From: Chloroflexota bacterium | GTDB taxonomy: Bacteria > Chloroflexota > Dehalococcoidia > Lucifugimonadales > Lucifugimonadaceae | Direction of reading: 5' to 3' | Length of the DNA stretch: 64,000 bases | Assembly (NCBI GenBank): GCA_018650845.1 | Contig: JABIFF010000017.1 | Coordinates: 92,298 to 156,297, forward strand | Part shown: positions 8,342 to 17,218 of the stretch, in pieces | Numbering within the stretch: position 1 is the stretch's first letter | How the letters are laid out: each line of letters starts with the position of its first letter | Made by a program: the position numbers and the translations under genes | The notes under the pieces: generated by a model | Database searches by the model: none | The model's input: the letters and a program-made list of their open reading frames with translations, nothing else | What the model was told of the DNA's origin: nothing

Positions 8342-9568
8342 ATGCAAATAACCAAAGTTGAAACTGTTCACGTAGATGAGTTCTGGCAGATGTGCTGGGT
8401 TCGTATTCACACCGATTCGGGCGAGATCGGGCTTGGTGAAACTTGGTATTTGCCAAAATCGGTAGCCGCAGTTGTTCACGAACTGTTCGGACCAACGCTA
8501 ATTGGTCGCGACCCCATGGATCGCGAAGGTCTTTGGGACGAACTGTTCAAGCTTTCAGGAATTTTTACTTATTCCGGAGCTGAACTACGTGCGCTATCAG
8601 CAATAGATATCGCTCTTTGGGACATCGTGGGTCAGGCACTCGATCAGCCGATTTACAACTTGCTCGGCGGTAAAACACGCGACAAAATCCGCATCTACAA
8701 CACGATCGGTAGCTACGGCGATTATCAGGACAACGAGTTTGAGCAGAAAGACCCTGTTGGCTTCCTGCAAAGTCTGATCGACGAAGGAATCACGGCGGTC
8801 AAGGCGTACTACATGGCTCCGTATGCAGCTGAATCGGGCGGAAATTTCGTTTCAGCGAAGCAGATTAAAGAGGGACTCGCCCCTCTGGCCAAACAGCGCA
8901 AGGCGTTGGGTGATCAGATCGAAATCGCTCACGATGGCGGCGGACAATGGGCGTTGGCTCCGGCTATTCGCATCACCAAGGCGATGGACGAATACGACCT
9001 ACTCTGGCAAGAAGAGATGATTCATCCCGTGAACGCTCAGACGCACCTAAAACTTGCGCAGGAAACGAAGGCGCCTATTTGCGCTGCTGAGCGACTGATG
9101 ACTCGATTCGAGTTCAGGGAGTACATCGAAAACGGCTCAGCCGAGATCGTTATGCCCGATCTAATTTGGACCGGTGGCATCACGGAAACAAAGAAAATTG
9201 CCGTGATGGCCGATACATATCAAACGCCCATCGCCCCTCACGACTGGACGGGTCCGATCAACGTTTTTGCCTGTGCTCACATCTCGATGAACGCACCGAA
9301 CGTGATGATTCAGGAGACCAACCGCGCCTACTACAAAGGCTGGTACGACAAGTTCATCGAACCCAATATCGTGATCAAAGACGGATACTTGCTCGCACCT
9401 GAAGGTCCCGGACTCGGCACACGCTTGAAAGACGAAGTATTTAACCGATCCGACGTGAACGTCGAAGCAACCACCGAGGGTTATAAGTGGGAAGCCACCG
9501 GATTCAAAGATCCCGGCCAAAAAGTAAGCCACTTCTTCGCACCAATCGTGCCTGATGGGCAGGATTAG
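8342..9568 (+). CDS. Enolase-superfamily sugar-acid dehydratase (mandelate racemase group)
   Basis: Predicted Mg-dependent acid-sugar dehydratase that abstracts the proton alpha to a carboxylate. The N-terminal capping domain covers about residues 1-125 and the barrel follows. Metal ligands fall at the usual 26-residue spacing: Asp198 (AHDGGGQW), Glu224 (WQEEM) and Glu250 (CAAERL). His300 in APHDW is a likely acid/base and Lys of TAVKAYYM another. Length 408 is normal. It resembles galactonate/gluconate-type dehydratases more than the rhamnonate-type paralogs at 62-64 kb, but substrate cannot be fixed. ATG 8342 follows the conserved leader palindrome, suggesting control by a sugar-acid-responsive repressor. 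Confidence 0.88.
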   Translation: MQITKVETVHVDEFWQMCWVRIHTDSGEIGLGETWYLPKSVAAVVHELFGPTLIGRDPMDREGLWDELFKLSGIFTYSGAELRALSAIDIALWDIVGQALDQPIYNLLGGKTRDKIRIYNTIGSYGDYQDNEFEQKDPVGFLQSLIDEGITAVKAYYMAPYAAESGGNFVSAKQIKEGLAPLAKQRKALGDQIEIAHDGGGQWALAPAIRITKAMDEYDLLWQEEMIHPVNAQTHLKLAQETKAPICAAERLMTRFEFREYIENGSAEIVMPDLIWTGGITETKKIAVMADTYQTPIAPHDWTGPINVFACAHISMNAPNVMIQETNRAYYKGWYDKFIEPNIVIKDGYLLAPEGPGLGTRLKDEVFNRSDVNVEATTEGYKWEATGFKDPGQKVSHFFAPIVPDGQD

Positions 9569-9754
9569 TGCTCCAAAAACTACTAACAATCGCCCTCGCA
9601 CTACTCGGCTTCTCAAAAACCGTCGCCTGCACTTTCTCGCGCTCGATTAAGTAGGCATGATTCGGAGAACATAGCCACTCATTATCTACATTCCATACTG
9701 GCTTCATGCATAATTCACCTTTCGGTCTATTGATGAAGAATCCGAGAGGTCGCG

Positions 9755-10660
9755 ATGTTTCAAAAGTGTCCTATTTGTCACGAGAGAGCAAATGTTCGAA
9801 CCGCACAGAATTATGATGCTAAATCAGTTGAGTGCGATTTCTGCGGCAAATATTTTGCCGAACACAATATAGACAGAGATATTAGTGAACAAATGCCCAA
9901 TGTGAGGCATCTTCTTGCGGGTTACATGTTTCACAGTCGCACCGAAAAGCGCCCAGTAATCACAATCGATGAAGCCGCATCAATTGTCTCGAATATTTCC
10001 GAGCAAGATCCTCTTCAGAAACTTGACCTATGCCTAATGATGATCAGGCGTAGCCTCGACAGACCCGATCAAATGTTCAGTCAAAACAGCATCACCAGGC
10101 AGGTTATATATGCAAGAGATGCGACTGAAATTGAATCACTTCTAGAATTTGCTCTAGACCTAGATTTAATAAGTGAAGCCCGACCTAGGACAATTGGGCG
10201 GTCTGCTGAATATACGATTTCGGCCAAAGGCTGGGAATATTTACGATCGCTCAGTTCAAGTTCTCAGAATAGCTCAAGTGCGTTTGTTGCCATGGATTTT
10301 CGACCAGAACTGACTCCTGTATTCGATAAAGGATTTGCCCCGGCTCTAAATGCGACAGGATGGAACCCGGTGCGTGCGGATCGGATCGAGCATGCGAGTT
10401 CGATAGATGATCTGGTGATATCGCAAATACGCAGCGCCGGCCTCATGGTTGCTGATTTCACGTACCAAAATCAGGGGGTTTATTTTGAAGCAGGATTCGC
10501 TTTTGGAATCGGAATCCAAGTGATCTGGACATGCAAGTTTGACCACCTCGACAAAGTTCACTTTGACACACGTCAATACAATCACCTGATCTGGGAGGAC
10601 ATAACTGATCTTGAAGAGAAATTAGCGAACCGTGTTCGGGCGATGGACTTGTCGCGATAG
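9755..10660 (+). CDS. Zinc-ribbon, winged-helix-like, nucleoside deoxyribosyltransferase-like protein
   Basis: Unassigned protein of 301 residues. Cys5, Cys8, Cys27 and Cys30 form an N-terminal zinc ribbon. A middle helical part ends in a winged-helix-like stretch (YTISAKGWEYLRSL, about 150-165). The last 125 residues start with AFVAMDF and contain VADFTYQNQGVYFEAGFAFG (about 231-250), a pattern shared with nucleoside 2-deoxyribosyltransferase-like and TIR-like NAD/nucleotide-processing domains. GAGAGG lies upstream of ATG 9755. Its codons are A/T-richer than the neighbours', and it is followed 18 bases later by an HNH gene, suggesting a transferred two-gene cassette. A defence or nucleotide-sensing role is inference only. 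Confidence 0.7.
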   Translation: MFQKCPICHERANVRTAQNYDAKSVECDFCGKYFAEHNIDRDISEQMPNVRHLLAGYMFHSRTEKRPVITIDEAASIVSNISEQDPLQKLDLCLMMIRRSLDRPDQMFSQNSITRQVIYARDATEIESLLEFALDLDLISEARPRTIGRSAEYTISAKGWEYLRSLSSSSQNSSSAFVAMDFRPELTPVFDKGFAPALNATGWNPVRADRIEHASSIDDLVISQIRSAGLMVADFTYQNQGVYFEAGFAFGIGIQVIWTCKFDHLDKVHFDTRQYNHLIWEDITDLEEKLANRVRAMDLSR

Positions 10661-10678
10661 AAATTGAAGGGGTCATTC

Positions 10679-11260
10679 ATGCCGCAAAAATCACAACATA
10701 GCGCCTTCAAAATGCCTTCAAAGGTCCACATCACGGGCAGAACATCGACAATTACCAACTCATTTGTCCAGGCAATTATCCCGCAGATAGAACCTTCCGA
10801 CGAAGAGATCACCTTGGTACTCGAAGTACTAGGAATGTCAGATACCGGTACCGAATGCTCGTACTGTGGCGCTGAGGCCACACAATGGGATCACTTGAAC
10901 GCAATCGTGCGAAATAAGCGACCAACTGGTTATATAACCAATATCGCCAATTTGGTTCCTGCGTGTGGTACTTGCAATCAATCTAAAGGTGCTAAGCACT
11001 GGAAAATCTGGATGTTGGGTACCGCAGCTCAATCACCATCTTCACGAAGAATCCCTGACATTGAGACTCGTGTGGAAAGATTGACAGCATTCGAATCAAT
11101 ATTCGAAACTGAACGAATCAACTTTGAAGCGGTAGTTGATCCAAAATTATGGGATGAGTATTGGGCCGAACATGAAAATGTCGTTGAGTCCATGAAAAAA
11201 GCTCAAAATAAGGCTGACCAAGTTTGGGAATCTATCCAAGTTAATATTCGAACTCGATAA
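10679..11260 (+). CDS. HNH endonuclease
   Basis: Small HNH nuclease of 193 residues. The core runs from Cys60 and Cys63 (CSYC) through the catalytic Asp71-His72 pair (WDHL) to NLVPACGTCNQSKG, where Cys96 and Cys99 complete a structural zinc and Asn100 is the usual active-site Asn. The rest is a helical C-terminal region (about 125-193) with no recognised fold. ATG 10679 is chosen because GAAGGGG lies seven bases upstream; a TTG five codons earlier is less likely. It directly follows the zinc-ribbon gene and shares its A/T-rich codon use. It could be a defence effector, a restriction component or a solitary mobile nuclease. Confidence 0.82.
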   Translation: MPQKSQHSAFKMPSKVHITGRTSTITNSFVQAIIPQIEPSDEEITLVLEVLGMSDTGTECSYCGAEATQWDHLNAIVRNKRPTGYITNIANLVPACGTCNQSKGAKHWKIWMLGTAAQSPSSRRIPDIETRVERLTAFESIFETERINFEAVVDPKLWDEYWAEHENVVESMKKAQNKADQVWESIQVNIRTR

Positions 11261-11269
11261 AATCGCCTG

Positions 11270-12748
11270 ATGCCCACTCACTACCTTTCTATCGATGTTG
11301 GTTCTACTTCGGTTACGGCTCTGATCATCGACATCGAGGCTAAATCGGTTGTCGGTAGCTCGACCATCGCCAATAACGCCGAAATCACTTCGCCACAAGA
11401 CAAAAAGCGCGGTCGGTCTGAGTGGGATCTCGTTCGAATGACTGATCTTGCGGTCACCAACGCTGCGAACCTTATCTCCAGTACAAAAACGCAGCCCGCG
11501 GCGATAGGCATCACCGGACAGCAACAGGGTCTTCAGCTTCTAGACAAAGACCTCAACACAGTCGGAAATTTTATCTCGTGGCAAGACCAGCGATCTAAAG
11601 ATCCTCTCCCTGGCTCTAGCTCTGGCGAAAACCGCACATATCTCGATGCGATGGGCGAGCTAGGCGGTGCTGTAACCGAAGAAAACGGACTTCCTGCCTT
11701 CGATAACACCGGTTGCCCAATAGTCACCGGATACACCGCTCCCACTCTCTACTGGCTCAAAGCCAACAACGAACTCCCAACGAACGTTCCTAATATTCAC
11801 GGCACAACCGCTCCTGAATTCGTCGTTTCGAGGCTCACTGGCACCCGACCCGTTACCGATCCCACCGACGCTGTTAGTTGGGGTGTTTACGATCTCACCA
11901 AAATGGACTGGAACTACGATCTAATCAATTCGCTCGGCCTGAAGAGAGAAATTTTCTCGAATCTTGCCGATTCGTGCACTCCAGCTGGCAAGCTCACACC
12001 AGCAATGGCTGCCAAGCTCGGTGCGAAGGCCGGAATTCCCGTTTCAGTAGCTTCTGGCGATCATCAATGTAGCTTCGCTGGCACCGTATCCGACTACGAC
12101 AACACGGTCGCAATCAATATCGGCACAGGCGGGCAGGCGTCCGTTTACGTCGACAAGCCAACTCCAAGAGGTTGGCTAGAACTTCGACCGTATATCCAAA
12201 GCGGCTACTTACTAGCAGGTGTCGGTGTAGTCGGCGGTCGCACCTTCCGCACGCTGAGAGATTTCTTCAACAATGCCAGCAGGGCAATCGCTGGATACGA
12301 GCTCGACCCTGACGTTCTATACGAAAAACTGGTCGAGTTAGCATCCAAAGTTCCTGCCGGTGCCGAAGGAGTGGTGGTCGACCCACTGTTCACGGGTTCC
12401 CGCAGTAACCCTCTGGCGAAGGCAGCGGTGCGTGAACTCACTCCGGGCACGTTCACACCCGGACACATGGCACGTGCTCTCTTCGAGGCGATGGCGGCCC
12501 AATTAGCCGATTCATATCGTGAGGCGGCGAAGCTGGGCGCAGGTGAACGTTCAAAGCTTGTCGGTTCAGGCAACGGTCTAAAGCTAAACGCTGTGCTCAG
12601 AGAATCTCTTGAAGCTGAACTCGGTATGTCGCTTCAACTCGGAAGGCACAACGAAGAAGCCGCTATCGGTGCAGCGTTGTGCGCAGCTGTTGCCGACGGA
12701 TCGTTTGGTTCGATTTCCGAAGCCAGCGCTTCGTTTGCTGGCGGCTAG
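11270..12748 (+). CDS. FGGY-family carbohydrate kinase (sedoheptulokinase/xylulokinase-like)
   Basis: ATP-dependent sugar kinase of two actin-like domains, 492 residues. The N-terminal phosphate loop is SIDVGSTSVTALIID, then GITGQQQGL and SWQDQR form the sugar-binding part. In the C-terminal domain NIGTGGQAS, SGDHQCSFAG and GSGNGLKLNAVL mark the ATP site and hinge. The catalytic Asp lies in VASGDHQ. The pattern looks closest to sedoheptulokinase, with xylulokinase as alternative. It begins nine bases after the HNH gene but its base composition returns to that of the genome. Two APH-fold kinases follow on the same strand. Confidence 0.83.
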   Translation: MPTHYLSIDVGSTSVTALIIDIEAKSVVGSSTIANNAEITSPQDKKRGRSEWDLVRMTDLAVTNAANLISSTKTQPAAIGITGQQQGLQLLDKDLNTVGNFISWQDQRSKDPLPGSSSGENRTYLDAMGELGGAVTEENGLPAFDNTGCPIVTGYTAPTLYWLKANNELPTNVPNIHGTTAPEFVVSRLTGTRPVTDPTDAVSWGVYDLTKMDWNYDLINSLGLKREIFSNLADSCTPAGKLTPAMAAKLGAKAGIPVSVASGDHQCSFAGTVSDYDNTVAINIGTGGQASVYVDKPTPRGWLELRPYIQSGYLLAGVGVVGGRTFRTLRDFFNNASRAIAGYELDPDVLYEKLVELASKVPAGAEGVVVDPLFTGSRSNPLAKAAVRELTPGTFTPGHMARALFEAMAAQLADSYREAAKLGAGERSKLVGSGNGLKLNAVLRESLEAELGMSLQLGRHNEEAAIGAALCAAVADGSFGSISEASASFAGG

Positions 12749-12821
12749 TCGGTAACTGGCAATTCGCTAACCACTTCTAACTACGCTCTAGGTTCCGGGT
12801 TAGGCGACAATAGCGTTCGTT

Positions 12822-13781
12822 ATGCCAATCCCACCAGCACCAACTCCTTCACAGTTCGAACAAGTCGCTTTGGCGATCGATTCAGACGCGAAAGTTGTTT
12901 CGACTCACAAGCTGCTTGGCGGGCTTGGTTGCCGGATGGACGTACTCGAATATCAGATAGCCGATGGAGAGTCGCAGAGAGTCGTTACTCGCCAGTACTG
13001 GGTGAAAGATGACCCATCTAACGACAAACGACCTATCGGTGAATCGAGAATTCTTGCTGCGCTAAATGCCAACGGTGTTCCAGTTCCAGAACCTATTCTC
13101 GATGAAAAGGCAGCTAGCGAAATATTCGGTCGACCGGGTCTAGTGATTTCGTACATAAACGGAATGCCGAATCTTGGACCCGCCGATCTACAAGATTGGG
13201 CAAGGCAACTCGCCACCGCTATGGCGAATATTCATACTGCCAAAGTTCCAGCCGAACTCGAAGACCTGCCGAGATCGCACATCGTTTCTCTTGAAAAATG
13301 GATGGCAGCAGATAGCCCACCTGAACGTTTTGCAAAACACGAACTAGGCACCGATTTGTGGAACGCCATGCGGGCTATGTGGCCTAATGTCGACACTTCG
13401 AAAAACCAGATCATCCACACTGATTTTTGGCCTGGAAATATGCTGTGGCACGCCGATAGATTGCTAGCGATAGTCGATTGGGAATGGCCTTCTCTTGGAG
13501 TACCCAGCGACGATGTCGGATATTTTCTCTCCGATGCTGCCTACACCGGATTCGACGTCGAAAACACGTTCCTCGAGACGTACGAGAAAGTTTCAGGCAA
13601 GCCAGTTACCGATCTGCTGTTCTGGAAGATGTTTGCCACCGCAATGCCTTTGCCAGATGTAGGCCCATGGGCGCAGGGTTACGAGGAATTGGGGATGCGC
13701 CACATGGATGCGGACCAAATTCGTGAGGCGCACGCCAACCACATAAAAAACCTGCTGAGCGAGTTCCACTCGAATGCCTGA
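12822..13781 (+). CDS. APH/choline-kinase-fold phosphotransferase, copy 1
   Basis: Predicted small-molecule kinase of the aminoglycoside phosphotransferase family (PF01636). The catalytic loop HTDFWPGNMLW (about residues 204-214) gives the H-x-D-x4-N pattern and IVDWEWP (about 222-228) supplies the metal Asp. The N-lobe carries VVTRQYWVKDD in place of the usual ATP-binding lysine strand. Length 319. The stop overlaps the start of a paralog by eight bases (ATGCCTGA). A real antibiotic-resistance role is unlikely; such proteins in environmental bacteria often phosphorylate sugars, homoserine or choline. The preceding FGGY kinase hints at sugar metabolism (inference). Confidence 0.8.
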   Translation: MPIPPAPTPSQFEQVALAIDSDAKVVSTHKLLGGLGCRMDVLEYQIADGESQRVVTRQYWVKDDPSNDKRPIGESRILAALNANGVPVPEPILDEKAASEIFGRPGLVISYINGMPNLGPADLQDWARQLATAMANIHTAKVPAELEDLPRSHIVSLEKWMAADSPPERFAKHELGTDLWNAMRAMWPNVDTSKNQIIHTDFWPGNMLWHADRLLAIVDWEWPSLGVPSDDVGYFLSDAAYTGFDVENTFLETYEKVSGKPVTDLLFWKMFATAMPLPDVGPWAQGYEELGMRHMDADQIREAHANHIKNLLSEFHSNA

Positions 13782-14739
13782 AATTCGAGAGCTGGCAGCG
13801 AAGCCGACGACCGAACAATTCGCCCGTATCGCTCGCGCAATCGATGCATCTGCGGAGGTAGTTTCAACCCGACGCCTAATCGGCGGCATATCTTGTCGAA
13901 TGGACGTGCTTGAGTTCACATCTAGCGTTGGAAAAGCGGGGACGACCAACAAAGTCGTGGTCAGGCAGTACGGACCCTGGCACAAAGATGATGATCCGCA
14001 TCCCGGAGCCATCGAAGCCGTCGTGCTCGATCTGCTTAGCAAGAACTCCGTCGCCGCTCCGTCTTTGATTCTCGATAAAAAAGCAACGACGATCATGGGC
14101 AACCGCACGATCGTCACTTCGTTTATCGACGGCAGGCCAAAGCTGGTTCCGCATGATCTTTTCGACTGGTCGGAGCAGATGGTCGGAGCCATTTCGAAGG
14201 TTCACGGAACTCCGCTTACGCCGAAAGTACGAAAACTACTGCCGAGTCTCTACACCGGATTCGAACGACTTTTCACCCGTGATGAGCCAAGCGAAGCCAT
14301 CGCTCAGCACCCTCTCGGCAATGCTCTGTGGGAAGCAGCAAAAAATCTGTGGCCTTCGGTCAGTAAAACCGAAGATCACATCGTCCACGCCGACTACTGG
14401 CCCGGCAACACACTTTGGAGTGACGACAAACTGCTGGCAATCGTTGATTGGGAAGAGCCCAGATTGGGCGAGCCGACTTGGGACATAGCGGTGATCGTTC
14501 AAGATGCGGCGTGTTTCGGAATGGATATCGAAGATGCTGTTGTTAGTCAGCACAGGCGAACTTCGGGTCGAATGTTGAAGGACTACGATTTTTGGCGAAT
14601 GGTTGTCGCTTTGAGTGAGATGCCCGATCCCGGAATATGGGTCGAGGGCTATCGTGCTCTCGGCGGAATTGCGCTCACCGCCAAGAACGTTCGTGAGTTC
14701 CACACAGCGTCAGTGGAGCAACTGCTGGCGAGGGTTTAG
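13774..14739 (+). CDS. APH/choline-kinase-fold phosphotransferase, copy 2
   Basis: Paralog of the preceding gene, 321 residues. Both share openings such as QFARIARAIDASAEVVSTRRLIGG versus QFEQVALAIDSDA, plus CRMDVLEF, the catalytic HADYWPGNTLW (about residues 206-216) and IVDWEEPRLGEP. The eight-base overlap with copy 1 suggests translational coupling, and the tandem layout suggests local duplication followed by divergence, possibly to heteromeric subunits or different substrates. The start ATG lies inside the upstream gene. Downstream sequence is repeat-rich and lacks a clear terminator of its own. Confidence 0.8.
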   Translation: MPEIRELAAKPTTEQFARIARAIDASAEVVSTRRLIGGISCRMDVLEFTSSVGKAGTTNKVVVRQYGPWHKDDDPHPGAIEAVVLDLLSKNSVAAPSLILDKKATTIMGNRTIVTSFIDGRPKLVPHDLFDWSEQMVGAISKVHGTPLTPKVRKLLPSLYTGFERLFTRDEPSEAIAQHPLGNALWEAAKNLWPSVSKTEDHIVHADYWPGNTLWSDDKLLAIVDWEEPRLGEPTWDIAVIVQDAACFGMDIEDAVVSQHRRTSGRMLKDYDFWRMVVALSEMPDPGIWVEGYRALGGIALTAKNVREFHTASVEQLLARV

Positions 14740-14775
14740 GACGTCATATGTCCAGACTCTCTAGATCTTGGAAGT

Positions 14776-14906
14776 TGTCATTCTGAACTTGATTCAGAAT
14801 CAGTTGTAGCTGTCGGCAACTTCCGACCACGCCAACCCACGACCACCGAATAGCAAGAACGACGAACCCAATCGAAAACAATTCTGAATCGAGTTCAGAG
14901 TGACAG
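14776..14906. repeat. 131-bp element with inverted ends (copy 1)
   Basis: Begins TGTCATTCTGAACTTGATTC and ends with its approximate reverse complement (ATTCTGAATC, then GAGTTCAGAGTGACA). The core of each end is itself a dyad (TTCTGAA/TTCAGAA). Another copy of exactly 131 bp lies at 29536-29666. Confidence 0.65.
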
Positions 14907-14978
14907 TCTTAACACCCCAATCCTGACAGATTAGCCAGAAGCTCCCGGCAACCGAATCAGCCCACACCAATCCTGTCT

Positions 14979-14998
14979 CAGAAAACGTGCCACTGGCA
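14979..14998 (-). repeat. Stop-abutting hairpin repeat
   Basis: Reading the minus strand, the TAG of the alcohol dehydrogenase runs straight into TGCCAGTGGCACGTTTTCTG. The stop-codon G pairs as the first base of the GTGCC/GGCAC stem. Hairpin plus T-rich tail could terminate transcription. Confidence 0.6.
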
Positions 14999-16000
14999 CT
15001 ATCCGTTGGGTTTGATTACGAACTTCACGCCTTTGCCTTCGCCTGAATCGACGATAGCTTGCGGTACATCTTGCAGTTCGTAGCGACCTGAAATCACGCC
15101 ATCGAGATTAATCGTGTCGATCTCAGCAGGTGTTCGAGCGAACACGTCGCCACGACCAAATGCACCCTTCAGAGTGATCTCTCGATAGTGAAGGTCGTAC
15201 ATATCTACCGGTAGCGGGGCGCCTTCAGGGTTCACCCCGATCATCAACACCTCACCACGAGGCCGAACAACTTCAACACACTTGGCAACTAGATTTGGGT
15301 GCCCAACCACTTCGGCTGCGATATTGGCTCCGTAACCGCCGTTGTGATCTTTAATGAATTCAGTGAGATCGCTTTCGGTGGGATCGTGCAGCAGATCGGC
15401 ACCAAATTGAGTGGCCATCTCTCGTCGAGCTGCAACCGGTTCCGACATCACCATTCGCTCAACGCCCTGTCGTTTTAGAAACGCCAGTGTGAACAGACCC
15501 ATGATGCCTCCGCCGATCACAACTCCTATGCCGTTGTCGTCGATGCGCATCATCTCAGCACCTGAGAGACAGCAAGAAGCGGGTTCAGTAAGAGCAGCCT
15601 GTTCAAGATCGAGACTGTCTGGGATTTTCACCGCCGATTGCGAGGGAGCAGTTGCATATTCAGCGAACATTCCAGATGTAAGATCGGCGTTTTCGCAGCG
15701 TGATTCCGACCAAGTGGTACATGCCGAACAAACTCCGCAATGACTCGTCGTGTTCATCACAACTCGTTCACCGATTCGGCTTTTGTCGACGCCCTCTCCA
15801 ACTTCAACAATCACACCAGAACCTTCGTGCCCAAGCACTTTTGGCGGTGTCGATGGGAACAGGCCTTGCGTGATGTGAACGTCGGTGCCGCAAACGCCTA
15901 TGGTGTCGACTTTTACAACTACTCTGCCGGGACGAGCTACGGGATCGGGAACTTGATCAAGCGTGAACTTGTCGCCGCCGTGCCAGGTCATTAGTCGCAT
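14999..16000 (-). CDS. Zinc-dependent alcohol/polyol dehydrogenase
   Basis: Medium-chain dehydrogenase related to sorbitol and threonine dehydrogenases, oxidising a polyol or amino alcohol with NAD(P). Catalytic zinc residues are Cys in GVCGTDVH (about residue 37) and His-Glu in GHEGSG (about 59-60). Four structural-zinc cysteines lie in CGVCSACTTWSESRC (about 89-103). The Rossmann motif is VVIGGGIMG (about 160-168). Length 333 is typical. ATG 16000 is preferred over the adjacent TTG at 16003. Its 3' end carries the repeated hairpin described separately. Substrate is unknown. Confidence 0.88.
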   Translation of the reverse strand: MRLMTWHGGDKFTLDQVPDPVARPGRVVVKVDTIGVCGTDVHITQGLFPSTPPKVLGHEGSGVIVEVGEGVDKSRIGERVVMNTTSHCGVCSACTTWSESRCENADLTSGMFAEYATAPSQSAVKIPDSLDLEQAALTEPASCCLSGAEMMRIDDNGIGVVIGGGIMGLFTLAFLKRQGVERMVMSEPVAARREMATQFGADLLHDPTESDLTEFIKDHNGGYGANIAAEVVGHPNLVAKCVEVVRPRGEVLMIGVNPEGAPLPVDMYDLHYREITLKGAFGRGDVFARTPAEIDTINLDGVISGRYELQDVPQAIVDSGEGKGVKFVIKPNG

Positions 16001-16107
16001 CAATGTAGTCGCCTCGTTTCGTCCAAGTTGCTCGCTTGCTGCCGATATTAGGCGCGAGTGAACGTGAGTTCAACGTAAGTTCATAAGATTTACGAAGCGA
16101 AGCGAGT

Positions 16108-17097
16108 TTAGGAACCGACGCCACAAGTCTGTAATGCCGCCAGAACCTCGTCTGGAATCTCAGATAGATCGCCCGAGCTAGTAGCGACGACTGCGCTTGC
16201 AAGATCCGATGGGTCGAGTTCGCTTGAGAGGCACGTGAGTTGCTCAATAGTTAGATCGCTAACTGGAATCTCTGTGGCCGTTGGCTCTTCGGCAGGCTCG
16301 ATTGGAATCGGACCTGCGCCATCGCCAATGCCGCCATCTGGCTCAACCGGAATTGCGATTCCGCCAAGACCACACTTTGCCAGCGCATCCTGTACTTCGG
16401 CAGTAGGCCCGCCCCCTTCAGGATTACGCAGCAAACTAAGTGCATCGTCGCCCAGTTCGCCAGTCATACATTCTAAGAACGATCCATCACCGCCAAAGCC
16501 ACCACGTAGACCTCCGCTGAAACCACCTTCGCTGCCACCAAATCGGAATCCGCCACCACCGTCACCAAAGTTCAGGCCGCACTCTTCCATCGCCGCCAAA
16601 GATTCTGGCTCAAGACCAAATCCACTGCCTTGACCAATGTTGTCGAGCGCATCTTCGCCAAGAATTCCACCCAGGCATTCGCGAACTTCCGGGTTGTCGA
16701 TAACCCTTCCTGCAAATCCTCCGCCACCAGTTCGACCAAGATTTAGGCCGCATTCCTCGAAGGCAGCCAAAGATTCAGGCTCGAGCCCAAGCCCACTACC
16801 CTGCCCAAGATTATCGAGTGCATCGTCACCAAGAATTCCGGTAAGGCAATCCCTAACTTCGGGATCGGCAAGTCCGCTACCAACAAATCCACCGCCGCCA
16901 CGAATTCTGCCTGCTATGTCGCCAGCGGCGTTATCGACTCCGATACTTTCCGACTCCGTAACAACCGTTGGAATCGGTGTTGGCGGCTCTGGTTCTGCCG
17001 TTGGCTTTTCGGCAGCACTATCGCAAGCAGCGGATACAACGGCAATCATGATTGCTATTGAAATAAGTAGAGTTGATCGTGAAATTCTTGGCATCAT
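16108..17097 (-). CDS. Lipoprotein with repeated Cys-flanked helical modules
   Basis: Exported lipoprotein of 329 residues: signal peptide with lipobox VSAAC (Cys about residue 24), then a Thr/Pro/Glu spacer. At least four modules of about 40-55 residues follow, each of the shape (E/D)CLxxxLGxDALDxL...L.P..L.A..ECGL, separated by Gly-rich loops (GGGFAGR, FGDGGGGFRFGG). The first two modules are nearly identical, showing recent duplication. Paired Cys could form disulfides outside the membrane. A similar module occurs in the next gene upstream on this strand (17219-18394). Function unknown. Confidence 0.75.
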   Translation of the reverse strand: MMPRISRSTLLISIAIMIAVVSAACDSAAEKPTAEPEPPTPIPTVVTESESIGVDNAAGDIAGRIRGGGGFVGSGLADPEVRDCLTGILGDDALDNLGQGSGLGLEPESLAAFEECGLNLGRTGGGGFAGRVIDNPEVRECLGGILGEDALDNIGQGSGFGLEPESLAAMEECGLNFGDGGGGFRFGGSEGGFSGGLRGGFGGDGSFLECMTGELGDDALSLLRNPEGGGPTAEVQDALAKCGLGGIAIPVEPDGGIGDGAGPIPIEPAEEPTATEIPVSDLTIEQLTCLSSELDPSDLASAVVATSSGDLSEIPDEVLAALQTCGVGS

Positions 17098-17218
17098 TTA
17101 CTTCTGATTGATGAGCTAACCACGTGACCATGTGACATGGTCGTATTTAGACGCGGAAGCCCCGAGTATGAACATCCTATGGGGCAAATTTTCAGGAAAT
17201 GTGAAGATTCTGCCCGAT

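Noticed and set aside
10679..11260. HNH protein as a homing endonuclease
   Set aside because: It is not inside an intron or intein and stands in a two-gene unit with its own ribosome binding site.
12822..14739. Aminoglycoside resistance genes
   Set aside because: They have only the general APH fold and lie with sugar kinase genes; no specific resistance subfamily signature is seen.
14776..14906. CRISPR array from repeated TGTCATTCTGAAC units
   Set aside because: The repeats are inverted pairs in separate loci, not direct repeats with regular spacers, and no cas genes are present.
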